A stretch of 6,091 nucleotides of DNA. It comes from an uncultured Parasphingopyxis sp. (GTDB lineage Bacteria; Pseudomonadota; Alphaproteobacteria; Sphingomonadales; Sphingomonadaceae). Shown piece by piece: positions 5,978 to 6,091 of the stretch. Each line of letters begins with the position of its first letter. Position 1 is the first letter of the stretch. The stretch lies in NCBI GenBank assembly GCA_905479515.1, contig CAJQMX010000152.1:1-6091 (forward strand). Reading direction: 5' to 3'. Under the pieces are notes generated by a model. That model searched no databases and was not told the DNA's origin. It saw nothing but the letters and a program-made list of their open reading frames with translations. The translations under genes and the position numbers were made by a program.

Positions 5978-6063
5978 GCGCCGTCAATCAGGATAAGAAC
6001 TCACCTTTGAGGATGTTGCCTGCGGGCGTAGCCCGCAGGCAACATCCTCAAAGGTGACGGCGC
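5978..6063. repeat. Long fold-back palindrome with a 27-bp perfect core stem
   Basis: Bases 6001-6027 and 6031-6057 are perfect reverse complements around the 3-base loop GTA. The symmetry continues outward if 17 bases on the left (about 5987-6003) are skipped: GCGCCGTCA (5978-5986) pairs with TGACGGCGC (6055-6063). The missing or extra 17 bases are bounded by TCA at 5984-5986 and 6001-6003, as expected for slippage between short direct repeats. There is no T-tract after either arm, so it is a poor terminator. It matches no transposon end or att site I know. It may be a replication or recombination hairpin, a recent template-switch product, or an assembly artefact. Confidence 0.85.
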
Positions 6064-6085
6064 GATCTTTAGGGACCGCGCCGTC
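6056..6085. repeat. Second, overlapping inverted repeat near the right edge
   Basis: GACGGCGCG (6056-6064) pairs perfectly with CGCGCCGTC (6077-6085) around a 12-base loop. GCGCCGTC therefore occurs three times: direct at 5978-5985 and 6078-6085, inverted at 6056-6063. The shared arm means the long palindrome and this hairpin are mutually exclusive folds. No gene is visible from 5974 to 6091. Confidence 0.7.
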
Positions 6086-6091
6086 GGTGAT

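Noticed and set aside
5948..6010. Short open frame after the IS5 junction (reads DNLGEKAPSIRIRTHL before a stop)
   Set aside because: It is about 20 codons, has no start or ribosome binding site, runs into the palindrome, and I recognise no protein in it.
6001..6057. Integron attC site or rho-independent terminator
   Set aside because: The GTTGCCT/AGGCAAC parts do not fit the GTTRRRY/RYYYAAC core, and no T-tract follows the stem on either strand.
1..6091. CRISPR array, tRNA or rRNA
   Set aside because: No regularly spaced direct repeats and no tRNA- or rRNA-like conserved sequence were seen.

Overview
The window reads as part of a mobile, plasmid- or ICE-like region from an alphaproteobacterium, most likely a sphingomonad. 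This rests on the GC-moderate to GC-rich codon use, the alphaproteobacterial look of the genes, a GTTC-N7-GTTC motif that matches the alphaproteobacterial LexA operator, and IS5/IS427-like and IS3/IS407-like transposases. The taxonomic call is inference; there is no rRNA or housekeeping gene to confirm it.

Layout. Positions 1-4319 hold two leftward genes in the same order as transcription: a 302-residue CHC2 zinc-finger/Toprim primase-like protein (4319 to 3411), then, after a 98-base gap, a very large fusion of an N6-adenine-type DNA methyltransferase and a 'strawberry notch'-type superfamily 2 helicase. The fusion starts at 3312 and runs off the left edge; 1104 codons are visible without a break. 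Every sizeable plus-strand ORF over this part is an antisense shadow. Positions 4320-4455 are a divergent control region with a candidate SOS box and a near-palindrome. Position 4456 begins a rightward secreted lytic transglycosylase (SLT) gene that is cut off at about 4911, just after its catalytic glutamate and GLAQLMP motif.

The right third is insertion-sequence debris. The transglycosylase is joined to the inside of an IS3-family element lying in reverse (4909 to about 5367): orfA is complete, with an A7 frameshift site, but only 37 codons of orfB remain. An IS5-family element starts at about 5371; its transposase (5447 to 5973) carries a double -1 slippery site and is cut after the first catalytic Asp. 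The last 120 bases hold a long, nearly perfect fold-back palindrome with a 27-bp perfect core stem and 3-base loop. It contains no recognisable gene.

How the genes may work together (inference). A primase-like Toprim protein and a methyltransferase-helicase are both typical of the DNA-processing and 'polyvalent protein' cargo of conjugative elements and phages, where they act on incoming or replicating element DNA and may protect it from host restriction. A peptidoglycan-cutting transglycosylase is the usual VirB1-like partner of a type IV secretion system. The candidate LexA box between them would tie one or both sides to DNA damage. The transglycosylase is probably dead, so this copy of the element has likely lost transfer genes on the right through IS-linked deletion.
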